DNA of 26,339 bases from positions 1-26,339 of IMG/VR virus record IMGVR_UViG_3300031365_000012; one strand, given 5' to 3'. This document shows, piece after piece, positions 11,901-18,890 of the stretch (position 1 is its first letter; the number at the start of each line of letters is the position of its first letter). The notes beneath the pieces are model-generated. The model worked only from the letters and a program-made list of their open reading frames with translations, had not been told where the DNA came from and made no database searches. The position numbers and the translations under genes were made by a program. The stretch is from a virus.

Positions 11901-14266
11901 AGCTAAACCTTCCCACAACTCGTTATGAAACTGCCCAGAGGTTTATCACCGAGAAAGAGGGAAAGTCCTTAATCCGACTGATGAATGATGAGGCAGAAAT
12001 AGGACTTATTGAGCATCAGGCACAGGTTGACAGGGCACTGGCTACCCATCCCAAGGTAAAGACTGCCATTGATGCTATTGACAAAGGCATTGCGCAGAAG
12101 GGTGCTCCGTATATAGAGGGACTTCCGCCTGACCTGCATTGGAAAACAGAGATGCTAAAGGATATGCGTTTCTTCACGGAAGACCTGCAAATTCGCACAG
12201 GCAAGCCGTTCTATGATGTTTATTTCGGGCTCAACAGGCAGCACCTTGCCAATGATGCCTATATTGGTGAGGTTTTTGACAGGATTGCCATTTCAACCCC
12301 AGAATACAATAAGATTAGGAATAACAAGGCTGCCATGACAAGGGTTAGGAATTGGATTGCAGCCAAGCAAAAATGGACTAGCGTTAAATCTCCCAAGGAT
12401 ATTACGCCAGAGGAGATTAAGTTAGCCCGTGCATACGAAAAGGCATTATGGGCAGAAGTGCCTGACTTTAAGTATCATCGCTTTCTACATCATTATGAAG
12501 CAACAGAGGGCGATGTTCACAAGATGGTAGAGCATTACAAGGATGCCCCCATAGAGGAATTAAGAATGGCTGTCAATACTTACGAGAGGCAGGGGGCAAC
12601 TGCGTTAAGGAATTATCTTGATACAAAGGACTGGGGAATTATAGGCAGTGGTTACGAACCACACTATGTTGTAAGCCCTCAGTTGGCAATGCGGAGATTA
12701 AAGGCTACGTTTGCAACAAGGCGACTTGAGCCTAGAACGGGAGTGGAATTTTACCCTGAAGATATAACAATAGACCATGCGGTAAGACGATATATTGCAC
12801 AAGTGAGGAATTACAATCTTCAGCCTTATGTCAGGAAGCTAAATCAACTCTATGGGGAAGCCTTGCCTCAATTCAAAAACCCGCAGAGAATTAATCAAGC
12901 CCTTACGGGAATGATGAGGGAGATGCTTGGGTATAAAGACCGTTCCTTCTTGGGCGAACTAGCCATGAAGGTGGCTTCTCAGGCATATATTGTAATCTTT
13001 GGAACTTCTATTGACCTGCCCTTCAGGAATATATTTCAGAATCTTTCCTATGCGACTCACAAGACGGCTATTATTGACCCTAGGAACGAGAAGCTCCCCG
13101 ATTACAACAAACATTGGTATCAGGTAAACACTACCCAAATGGGTGCTATTAAAAGGCATCAGTTATTGGCAGAGGAGGGAGGGTTGCCTCCGTTTAGGAG
13201 AGCTAATAGGGCTGTTCTACGCCTAAACCTATATGGGTTATCAGATGACAAGGTAAACCGCCTGCCACACTTTTGGGGAATGTGGAATAAGGCTAACAGG
13301 GCATTAACTAACTATCAAGAGGACGGCGATGTAGGGAAATTTATGAAGGATTCTGGTATGAACGAAATGACCATGACCCAACAGAAACAAGTGCTAGAAC
13401 TCCTAGCCCTTGATAATGTTAATTATGACGTTGTTGGAACAACGGATGGCGGGACTGCTGCTACTCTGGAAATTGCCAACGAGGTAACTAACAATGTGCA
13501 TTTCCTCTACGACAGGGCACAACGAGCAGCCATAGAACATAGTGAAGGCGGGCGTATTATAGGTAGCCTGAGTATTTTCTCAAGGAGTGTGGGGCAAAGG
13601 GTGGTCAAGCAAATAAATGTTTTGAGACCCAATAGTGGTGCTAGTTCTGCTTCAAAGAAAGCTGCTTTGAAGGTACTATACTCTATGCTTTGGGGTAGTT
13701 TGGCTGCCAATTATCTCTACCAAAAGGCAACGGGAAAGACTCGTGCCCCTTACAATCCACTCAATCTTTTAACATGGCAAGCAGGTGGGTTGGCATTGGG
13801 GGCTATACAGCAACTTACCGAGGTTTCTGGGCTGATGTTTATGGCTATGGGGGGTAATGATTGGGCAAAAACTCAATTACCCATTACTATAACACAGGCA
13901 GGGGATACCTTCGTGCCTTGGTATAAATCTGCCATGCGACTTATAGAAGTCATGGTAGAGAAAAAGCATCTCGATAGATTACTTGCAAGAGAACTAATAT
14001 CAATCATTGATAAGACAATGGTTGAGATGGGATTCTTGGATGAGGCTTATCAACCGAATGAATCCTACTATGATGCTGAACGTAGTGGAGAATGGATGTT
14101 AAAACATGCTTTATTCGGAACAGACCCAGATGAAGAAGTTGCGAGGAAGGCAACGGCAAAGGATATGTATGCAAAAGTATGGGGCTACGAGAGTTGGGCT
14201 GATTTACCTGAAGGAAATGCTAATACCGCAGGTACAAGGGCTCATTTCAATAGCCTAAATTCTTAG
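8978..14266 (+). CDS. Giant polyvalent/ejection-type protein with ADP-ribosyltransferase-like domain, 1762 aa
   Basis: One intact frame covers a fifth of the window. N-terminus: coiled coil (about residues 10-90). Residues 367-440 are Ala/Gly-rich and membrane-prone (ATPLSVALFTAGG). Residues about 590-707 have ART features: VYRGA (Arg593), EYWTTDPQYAATYG (Trp611-Thr613, Tyr621), LNNPLVI, GYDGVVI and KQIAVFHPEEA, which match the ART-PolyVal type that transfers ADP-ribose from NAD+. The catalytic Glu is not certain. Pro/Thr/Glu linkers follow (about 790-865). The C-terminal half is helical and contains YEPHY and a FLYDRAQRAA-x-GRIIGSLSIFSRS block (about 1507-1535), a recurrent polyvalent/ejection-protein pattern, plus hydrophobic segments near 1564-1580 and 1604-1628. 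Position before scaffold/capsid suggests an internal virion protein delivered with DNA; that is inference. SD is weak. Confidence 0.75.
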   Translation: MEWWKTTDIVNSFANSVDAMANKAISAYTNKYQELMTQNAETERLRNWQQQEYFKNISRAKRTANAEDRLRRANENLLELGFTDQIPITQDTINSEMSGGFASSIVQEALTGASQAREKELRKAAEHDVKLVTPNWNKLTYEEQQDLIEQNYQVKFRALYPAGKYSLSDPGSFPYQYSVDKLVEGGYMEAPPVQGEPVTSIEEWYPNAVISEQGVEIENGLTLMPDYSVVSSNQTIGRIDPKTGDFIEKELAWWEKLRNVVSWLPPNIPATLIQKYGFAVIEKADVPFMIQDHALELNKRGNLTAEESAFMDLYKDEVGEPPTENLLLSIIHQPINIIKTWAGADLSPSEELKEAYYNSAGIATRMLHGIATPLSVALFTAGGLGGATAGEARLAKIAEQGGAVGRAAQVGQVAVAPLAGFEWAAGKVIQLPIRGASAALNKILQKYVEKYGHHLQFVARAKPNVTPMSALNRVLYKVMNYHGHWLSKKVDALILAQKAATKATTPVARTAAQTQIHLLEGEIKTATQTMDNIVGTITSGKELTAASIAGLVGKNTPAEFVSGITNIVKAGATAGAAPIIATTGEVFTSTVYRGATLAPTDEGTVGKAEYWTTDPQYAATYGTVIESKVTLNNPLVINTQKEWNEFALRTRELRDTAVQQGKDEDWVQATLRTQLEKEGYDGVVIGEGIVEKGKQIAVFHPEEAVKEFAPTTAMVEGGAVSGKTEEIPVNATTEAENLLTKIGDEWVAGRPGIGLTNNQIARAKAGIATIAKKYGIDKNTLWKNVWWEAEVKPEVVEAPLTEEQIGELIKTVITPVAKPTATAGEVTAIPTEGKMIPKVAPETTALAEGTISGEIPEGAVEVTGMAMSPQELASIRQNIMAVGKVKGLSKTALNDMFRQIAGRTPDNRQMPWRLTEMTDEQLRDTLEIIKTARPIRIRQKIVIKPSTEKKILSLKQSLINEGKLSEEAFDNMVEQLNLPTTRYETAQRFITEKEGKSLIRLMNDEAEIGLIEHQAQVDRALATHPKVKTAIDAIDKGIAQKGAPYIEGLPPDLHWKTEMLKDMRFFTEDLQIRTGKPFYDVYFGLNRQHLANDAYIGEVFDRIAISTPEYNKIRNNKAAMTRVRNWIAAKQKWTSVKSPKDITPEEIKLARAYEKALWAEVPDFKYHRFLHHYEATEGDVHKMVEHYKDAPIEELRMAVNTYERQGATALRNYLDTKDWGIIGSGYEPHYVVSPQLAMRRLKATFATRRLEPRTGVEFYPEDITIDHAVRRYIAQVRNYNLQPYVRKLNQLYGEALPQFKNPQRINQALTGMMREMLGYKDRSFLGELAMKVASQAYIVIFGTSIDLPFRNIFQNLSYATHKTAIIDPRNEKLPDYNKHWYQVNTTQMGAIKRHQLLAEEGGLPPFRRANRAVLRLNLYGLSDDKVNRLPHFWGMWNKANRALTNYQEDGDVGKFMKDSGMNEMTMTQQKQVLELLALDNVNYDVVGTTDGGTAATLEIANEVTNNVHFLYDRAQRAAIEHSEGGRIIGSLSIFSRSVGQRVVKQINVLRPNSGASSASKKAALKVLYSMLWGSLAANYLYQKATGKTRAPYNPLNLLTWQAGGLALGAIQQLTEVSGLMFMAMGGNDWAKTQLPITITQAGDTFVPWYKSAMRLIEVMVEKKHLDRLLARELISIIDKTMVEMGFLDEAYQPNESYYDAERSGEWMLKHALFGTDPDEEVARKATAKDMYAKVWGYESWADLPEGNANTAGTRAHFNSLNS

Positions 14267-14320
14267 GGGTAATGTCCCCCAGAATCCCCTGATTGGCGGT
14301 TTTAAGCCGATTCTCAGGGG
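14266..14320 (+). promoter_or_regulatory. Mutually exclusive hairpins after the giant gene
   Basis: CCCCTGA-TTGGC (14286-14297) pairs with GCCGA-TTC-TCAGGGG (14306-14320). The same 3' strand can pair instead with CCCCAGAATC (14277-14286 with GATTCT and GGGG, 14309-14320), whose CCCC can also pair with GGGG (14266-14269). The alternatives exclude each other, like an attenuator. No strong T-tract follows, so termination here alone is doubtful. Confidence 0.45.
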
Positions 14321-14386
14321 TTTAAGGGGTGAGGTGGTATGATTGGACTAAATAAGAATTTCACCCCCATTTTTTAAGGATGAAAT

Positions 14387-14410
14387 CCCGAGTGGTCGTT
14401 CGGGTTTTAT
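14387..14410 (+). terminator. Rho-independent terminator
   Basis: CCCGAG (14387-14392) pairs with TTCGGG (14399-14404), five Watson-Crick pairs plus one G.T, with a 6-nt loop, directly followed by TTTTATT (14405-14411). It lies between the giant gene and the scaffold gene, so it would let capsid-gene expression be uncoupled from the upstream transcript. No good promoter is seen between it and 14486, so partial termination/attenuation is possible. Confidence 0.65.
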
Positions 14411-14413
14411 TAT

Positions 14414-14471
14414 CTCCATAGTCGATGGAGATTTACCAAGTGTTCGATAGCCCCGTAAAGGAAGCTCGAAC
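14414..14471 (+). promoter_or_regulatory. Structured leader of the scaffold/capsid genes
   Basis: CTCCAT-AGTCG-ATGGAG (14414-14430) is a perfect 6-bp hairpin, and GTTCGA (14442-14447) pairs with TCGAAC (14466-14471) around an 18-nt loop. Both sit between the terminator and the GGGAGG Shine-Dalgarno of the scaffold gene. The whole 14267-14485 stretch is non-coding. A role in RNA stability or translation of the abundant capsid proteins is plausible but inferred. Confidence 0.45.
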
Positions 14472-14485
14472 AGGGAGGTATAAAT

Positions 14486-15202
14486 ATGGAAAAAGCAACA
14501 GATAATGCAAAGCAAGGCTCTCCTACCGTGGAGAATGCTGCGGTGCAAGACTCTAATGCAGAACCACAAGAACCCACTGCTGAAGAATTAAAGCAGGCGG
14601 TACTGGCTCTAACCGAAAAGGATACTAAGAGCCAACAGGAGCTTAAAAGACTGCAAGGAGTCCTCAAGAGTCAGGGTGTGACTAAGCAAGACTTGGTAGA
14701 CCTACGACAAGAGGTTACTTCAACGCAGGACTTACTGGCTGAAGCGATGGACACCATAAATCAAGGCGGAGTCGGGGAACTTAATGAAACACCCAAAACC
14801 TCCTACTCGGAGAAGCTCAAAGCTGCGAGGCAGGCTAGTCAATCGCAAGTAAACTCAGACCCAGACGCTCAAATGTTTTTCGGCTACATGATTAGTCAAG
14901 GCTTGAACCTTGAAAGTGCAGAAGTCAAGGAAGCCCTGTCTGATGGCAGGACTCCCCAAGAGGCTTTTACTCATCTCAAGGGTTCAATAGATGCTAGGAG
15001 TGAAGCTACAAGAAGAACAGAAATCGTCGAAGCAGTACAGGCAGCGGTGAAATTAGCAGGACTTACTGGTGGTGGTGTTAATGCACCTACCGCTGGTGGC
15101 AAGACCTACACCCGTGAGGGGATAAGGAATATGTCCGATGAGGATTACCTTGCAGAGAAGCCTGCCATTGACGCAGCCATCGCAGCGGGTTTAGTCAAGT
15201 AA
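14486..15202 (+). CDS. Capsid scaffolding protein, 238 aa
   Basis: Precedes the coat gene by 23 nt and has the look of a scaffold: an acidic, Glu/Gln/Ala-rich, low-complexity N-terminus (VQDSNAEPQEPTAEELKQAV), a coiled coil (about residues 33-95, KDTKSQQELKRLQGVLKSQG), disordered linkers, and a short C-terminal helical part (about 205-238, YTREGIRNMSDEDYLAEKPA) that in this family often binds the coat protein. Scaffolds guide prohead assembly and leave or are cleaved before DNA filling. A strong GGGAGG Shine-Dalgarno lies 7 nt before the ATG. No protease domain is visible. Confidence 0.75.
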   Translation: MEKATDNAKQGSPTVENAAVQDSNAEPQEPTAEELKQAVLALTEKDTKSQQELKRLQGVLKSQGVTKQDLVDLRQEVTSTQDLLAEAMDTINQGGVGELNETPKTSYSEKLKAARQASQSQVNSDPDAQMFFGYMISQGLNLESAEVKEALSDGRTPQEAFTHLKGSIDARSEATRRTEIVEAVQAAVKLAGLTGGGVNAPTAGGKTYTREGIRNMSDEDYLAEKPAIDAAIAAGLVK

Positions 15203-15225
15203 AATATTAAGAGGAGACAATTTCA

Positions 15226-16077
15226 ATGGCTAATGACCCAACCTTAGCCGAAATGAAGACTGGCGATTGGATTGGAGAAGCATTTAGTAAGGATGTAATA
15301 ATCCACACTAAGTCTGCTCTGGTCGTGGCTGGTGCTAGTAACACTAGCTATCGCTCGGATTTGAAAGTCGGCTATAAAGTAAGTATTCCCGTGTTGTCAG
15401 AGCCAAGCGCAGGTGCAGTCACCGCTGGAACTGAGCTAACCGCAGAAGATTGCGTTGGAACTCCCGCCAGTATTACCGTTGACCAATGGTACGGTGTACG
15501 TGTGGAGGAAAGCGAGATGCAGTCCGTGCAAGACCATGCCGATTATTTATCGAAGGCTGCACAGTCCTGTGGTTACGCTATCGCCAAGCAGGTTGATACT
15601 GCTCTGGGTGCGCTATTCTCAACTCTCGGTGGATATACCACGAGTGCTTACGGAGCGGACGGACAAACCTTTACGGATGACATCTTTATTTATCTGATGG
15701 AAACATTGGATGAGGCGGATGTTCCACAGGAAGACCGTTCACTAATCGTAGACCCGTCAACCAAAGCAGACTTACTCAAGATTGATAAGTTTGTCAGGAA
15801 CGACTATATTCGTGGGACTCCCATCGTGTCAGGACAGTTTGGTAGCCTGTATAATTCCAAGGTGCTTGTCACCAACAACCTCACCGCAGCTACTACCGGA
15901 CATTACGGCGTGTTGATGCAGAAGGACGCTATAGGGGTAATCCTTCAGAAAGACCCTTATTCTCAACGCATTCCTATGCCTTGGGAGCATCAAATCGTCT
16001 ATCAGGTCAAGGTTCTGTATGGCGTGGCGGAGCTTCGGGACACCTTTGGTGTACCGTTCTTCACGAGGAAGGCTTAA
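15226..16077 (+). CDS. Major capsid protein, HK97-fold type, 283 aa
   Basis: Main shell protein. The order of segments fits HK97-fold coats of the short P22/N4-gp56-like kind: a flexible N-arm, the strand pair KVGYKVSIPVLS, the VDQWYGVRVEESEMQSV segment, a long spine-like helix (DHADYLSKAAQSCGYAIAKQ) running into VDTALGAL, the RSLIVDPSTKADLL helix, then a P-domain/A-domain stretch (RGTPIVSGQFGSLYNSKVLV) and a beta-rich C-terminus (YQVKVLYGVAELRDTFGVPF). The length is compatible with a small coat. It follows the scaffold gene and is preceded by a good AGGAG. Stop overlaps the next ATG (TAATG). Confidence 0.85.
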   Translation: MANDPTLAEMKTGDWIGEAFSKDVIIHTKSALVVAGASNTSYRSDLKVGYKVSIPVLSEPSAGAVTAGTELTAEDCVGTPASITVDQWYGVRVEESEMQSVQDHADYLSKAAQSCGYAIAKQVDTALGALFSTLGGYTTSAYGADGQTFTDDIFIYLMETLDEADVPQEDRSLIVDPSTKADLLKIDKFVRNDYIRGTPIVSGQFGSLYNSKVLVTNNLTAATTGHYGVLMQKDAIGVILQKDPYSQRIPMPWEHQIVYQVKVLYGVAELRDTFGVPFFTRKA

Positions 16078-16283
16078 TGCCCCTGTTCGACTATCATTGT
16101 AATATATGTGGTCAGACAAGGGAAGTGCTAATAATGCACGGGGAAGCCCCACAGTGTTGCGATACTGCAATGCGGAGGCTTCCCCCCTCCCACATCATGG
16201 TCAAGATGAAAGGTGATGGGGGATACCCTAGCAAACGCCATCTCGTTAAGGGCACTGCGCCCTATACGAGTGGTATAATATAG
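16077..16283 (+). CDS. FmdB-like zinc-ribbon protein, 68 aa
   Basis: Real start is ATG 16077, overlapping the capsid stop; the frame is open further upstream inside the capsid gene but without a reason to start there. The N-terminus MPLFDYHCNICG is characteristic of the FmdB/Zn_ribbon_8 family (MP-x-Y-x-Y-C-x2-C-G); Cys8 and Cys11 are followed by the paired Cys27-Cys28 in PQCCDTAM, a variant often seen in phages. The remaining half is basic. Such ribbons frequently sit next to capsid genes; their role is not established, and translational coupling to the coat suggests a head-linked function. Confidence 0.75.
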   Translation: MPLFDYHCNICGQTREVLIMHGEAPQCCDTAMRRLPPSHIMVKMKGDGGYPSKRHLVKGTAPYTSGII

Positions 16284-16344
16284 TCGTAGGGGAAACTCAC
16301 TACTCCGAAGCGACTTAAAATAAATGGTTTATGAGGAGAAAAAT

Positions 16345-17073
16345 ATGAGTCAAAATTTAAGAGCGTCTAGGGAGCTTGAGTTCGTTGGTGATGCCAACCA
16401 AGAATCAAATGTCAAGGGGTATTTTGCCCCTAAGCAGAAATGCGTCACCTACGATTTCATGGAACTAGCCCTAGACGACACAAATAAATACACGCCGTAC
16501 TTGGACACTACCAGTTCAATAGCACTAGCTGATGGGGGAATAACCCTTACGACTGCTGCTACTGACACCAAGACGTGCAGTCAATCACAAGGGGGTATCT
16601 GGTGGTATCCCGCAAGAAACCCAATGGTCGAAATGACATTCCAAATAGATGTTATCACAACGGTAGCCATCTATGCGGGATTCACTGATGCGGTTTCAGA
16701 GGCAAGTTCCTATCTGCCATTCAGTCTGACAACGGCTGCTTTGGCAGATAAATGTACTGATGGTGTTGGTTTCCTATTTGATACGAACCAAACCCTTGCC
16801 TACTTTAATATAGTAAACACCCTAGATGGCACTGAGGCTTTTACTCAGCTATCTTCATCCCATGTACCCGTTGCTGCTACTGATATTACAGTAAGAGTTG
16901 CAATAGACACTGCTGGCAACGCAAGGTATTACTGGAATGGAACTGAGTGTGGGTACAAGGCTCTCGCAACGACTACCACAGTCCCGCTTGTTCCGTACTT
17001 TGGTATTAGGAACAACTCGGATGCTGCTCATGTAGCTACCCTGAAACGTGTCAGATTGTGGTGTGACGAATAA
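16345..17073 (+). CDS. Beta-rich virion protein, lectin/glucanase-like fold candidate, 242 aa
   Basis: Start at 16345 is chosen because GAGGAG lies 6 nt upstream; an ATG at 16324 lacks a site. After about 30 residues the sequence becomes a series of beta strands with alternating hydrophobics, an acidic/aromatic centre (GGIWWYPARNPMVEMTFQID) and the strand block (NARYYWNGTECGYKAL, then VPYFGIRNN). The layout is that of concanavalin-like jelly rolls seen in phage decoration or fibre proteins. It could be a capsid decoration protein, given its position just after the coat genes. No enzyme motif is visible. Confidence 0.65.
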   Translation: MSQNLRASRELEFVGDANQESNVKGYFAPKQKCVTYDFMELALDDTNKYTPYLDTTSSIALADGGITLTTAATDTKTCSQSQGGIWWYPARNPMVEMTFQIDVITTVAIYAGFTDAVSEASSYLPFSLTTAALADKCTDGVGFLFDTNQTLAYFNIVNTLDGTEAFTQLSSSHVPVAATDITVRVAIDTAGNARYYWNGTECGYKALATTTTVPLVPYFGIRNNSDAAHVATLKRVRLWCDE

Positions 17074-17096
17074 ATAATAAAAAAGGAGGATTCCAA

Positions 17097-17765
17097 ATGG
17101 ATGCTATAGTTAGAAAAAATGCCTCACCAGTCATAGGCGATGGCGATGCGACCAGTCTGGTCGTAGATTGCTTCGGTGACCTTTCGGTGGGGTCTCTTGT
17201 GGAAAAGTGGAAGCGAGAGGGTAGGGTATATTTCTACAATCGTGGTAATACTACTACTCCTGTAACTTTCACCAACACGGCTATCCTGTATACTCGACCT
17301 TCACAGGTTATTAGAGTTCCGTCAGGAAAAGCCATACTGCCACTGATGCTAGGATGCCACTTTGAGACTGCTGCTGGTGTTATCAACGAAGCTGCTTGGA
17401 TTGCCTGTAGCAACGATGTTGGCGCTGGTACTTCTACCCTTGTAGCTGCTGGCACTAATAGAGGAAACATGAGGTCTGATAAAGCTGCTGATTCTGGGGG
17501 ATGCACCATACAAATCACCTACACTGGTGATGTTTCTACAACTGGTGTTAACCCTGTAGAGTTTGCCCGATGGACTCAGCCATTCGCAGATGCTATTGGA
17601 GCGACTGCTGCCCATGATTGGGTACTAGACATTAAGACCTTTTCTGCTATGCCTTTGCTGGTCGGCAATGCCTCTCTTATCTTCATAGCTGGTGGTGGTA
17701 CAGCACTTACTGGCTACACGACTAGCGTTTGGGCTGAATTTAACGCAGCCGACTTAGGACTGTAA
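17097..17765 (+). CDS. Probable virion structural protein, 222 aa
   Basis: A beta-rich, Thr/Gly/Ala-rich protein with a GGAGG Shine-Dalgarno 7 nt before ATG. Segments such as GRVYFYNRGNTTTPVTF, LPLMLGCHFETAAGVINEA and PLLVGNASLIFIAGGGTAL alternate strands and loops; there is no signal peptide and no catalytic motif. It stands in the run of decoration/fibre-type genes after the capsid gene and ends just before an intercistronic hairpin. The family is not recognised. Confidence 0.65.
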   Translation: MDAIVRKNASPVIGDGDATSLVVDCFGDLSVGSLVEKWKREGRVYFYNRGNTTTPVTFTNTAILYTRPSQVIRVPSGKAILPLMLGCHFETAAGVINEAAWIACSNDVGAGTSTLVAAGTNRGNMRSDKAADSGGCTIQITYTGDVSTTGVNPVEFARWTQPFADAIGATAAHDWVLDIKTFSAMPLLVGNASLIFIAGGGTALTGYTTSVWAEFNAADLGL

Positions 17766-17771
17766 GCAAAT

Positions 17772-17803
17772 GGTTCGGGGGGTAAGCCTTAAACCCCCCA
17801 ACC
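17772..17803 (+). promoter_or_regulatory. G6/C6 intercistronic hairpin
   Basis: GGTT-C-GGGGGGT (17772-17783) pairs with ACCCCCC-AACC (17793-17803): eleven pairs with one bulged C and a 9-nt loop. It is followed by AAATATAAGG and not by T residues, so it is more likely an RNA-stabilising or partial-termination element between two structural genes. It is among the most stable hairpins in the window. Confidence 0.6.
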
Positions 17804-17824
17804 AAATATAAGGAGGACAAAAAG

Positions 17825-18574
17825 ATGGCAACGCAAACATGGGACAAACCTTTAAGTGCCGAGGAAGGCGAGCAGGCATCCCTTACAACGGCAGCAAGCT
17901 ACCTCGCATTTAAGAAGGGGTTTGATGGAGTAATCATGTATAGTGCGTCAGCATGGAGGCGAGCCTTGTCTCCTGCTTTAGTGAACGTACTCTACTACGA
18001 CACTTCCGCTGGCACATATACAAGCTACAAAACAGAGGCAACCGATAGGGATTCTGAAACTCATGTCAAGTTGGACGCTATGGCTACGGGCGACTACCTC
18101 TACTTGGGGTTTGTCGAGCCAGTGCTAGGCATTCAAATCGACATGGGCTCTAACGTCAATGCCAATCACGTAGATTTAGATGTTGAATATTCTTCAACCG
18201 CAGTGGGGTTGGCTGCAACCTTGGCATGGACTGATGTATCAGATGACTCAGACGGAACTGACAGCACTGGTACTCTGGCACAAGATGGTGTCTATACATG
18301 GACACTGCCTACGGATTGGGTTAGGACAACTTTGGGAACACACAATGTACCTCTATATCAGAAGTGTTACTGGATAAGATTCTGCCCGACTGGTGCTCTG
18401 TCTGCTACTGTAGATGTCAATGAGATTATACCCGTCTACAAGAATGTGAACTATAGTTACAAAGAGGCAGCTACAAGCTATGTTGACCAGCTAAACTTTG
18501 TGAAGAATAGCGGGTTTGTGCTAAAGGGCTCAACAACTCAAACGCTAAATGTTACGTGGTTGAAACACGCATAA
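17825..18574 (+). CDS. Probable virion structural protein, 249 aa
   Basis: Beta-rich throughout with many Thr, Tyr, Asp: for example GVIMYSASAWRRALS, LNVLYYD-like strands, LDVEYSSTAVGLAATL and CYWIRFCPTGALSATV. The protein ends in a clean beta segment (NFVKNSGFVLKGSTTQTLNV). Strong AAGGAGGAC Shine-Dalgarno. The size and composition match phage decoration, tail-spike or fibre-like proteins. It has no recognisable enzymatic motif. Its stop is followed by the small coiled-coil gene at 18586. Confidence 0.65.
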   Translation: MATQTWDKPLSAEEGEQASLTTAASYLAFKKGFDGVIMYSASAWRRALSPALVNVLYYDTSAGTYTSYKTEATDRDSETHVKLDAMATGDYLYLGFVEPVLGIQIDMGSNVNANHVDLDVEYSSTAVGLAATLAWTDVSDDSDGTDSTGTLAQDGVYTWTLPTDWVRTTLGTHNVPLYQKCYWIRFCPTGALSATVDVNEIIPVYKNVNYSYKEAATSYVDQLNFVKNSGFVLKGSTTQTLNVTWLKHA

Positions 18575-18585
18575 GGAGAATGAAA

Positions 18586-18882
18586 ATGAATTATGACAAA
18601 ATGCTTAAAGACATCAATGATGCCACGGCTTTGCGAGGGGTGATAGAGAGTGTCGCCCAGAACTTGAGGGGCATAGATTCTCAAATTGAAGGTAACAAGA
18701 AAGAGATAGATAAACGCAAATCTCTTGAGGAGTCTAATAAAGACCTCGAACTCAAGCGGGTGGAAGTAGCCAAGACCCTTGCACAGCATGAGGCGGAGAT
18801 GCAAAAGAGGTTGGACAGCTTGGAAAAGGCTGGTGTAACCCTACCATTTGAAGCAAAACCAAAACCATTCGTACACAGCTAG
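18586..18882 (+). CDS. Small coiled-coil protein, 98 aa
   Basis: The start at 18586 is preferred: AAGGAG ends 7 nt upstream, whereas the ATG at 18580 is only 1 nt from the site and the GTG at 18556 lies inside the preceding gene. The product is almost entirely helical with heptad-like hydrophobics (IEGNKKEIDKRKSLEESNKD, then KRVEVAKTLAQHEAEMQKRL), so an oligomeric coiled coil is likely. Position between beta-rich structural genes suggests a connector, chaperone or fibre-assembly helper; this is inference. Confidence 0.7.
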   Translation: MNYDKMLKDINDATALRGVIESVAQNLRGIDSQIEGNKKEIDKRKSLEESNKDLELKRVEVAKTLAQHEAEMQKRLDSLEKAGVTLPFEAKPKPFVHS

Positions 18883-18890
18883 GAGGTTAA

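Noticed and set aside
10978-11916. A 312-codon open frame on the minus strand inside the giant gene
   Set aside because: It is fully antisense to a continuous, well-composed coding frame, has Ser/Ile/Val-rich low-complexity content and no convincing Shine-Dalgarno.
14286-14320. Classical terminator directly after the giant gene
   Set aside because: The stem is strong, but it is followed by TTTAAGGGG and not by a T-tract; the better terminator is at 14387-14410.
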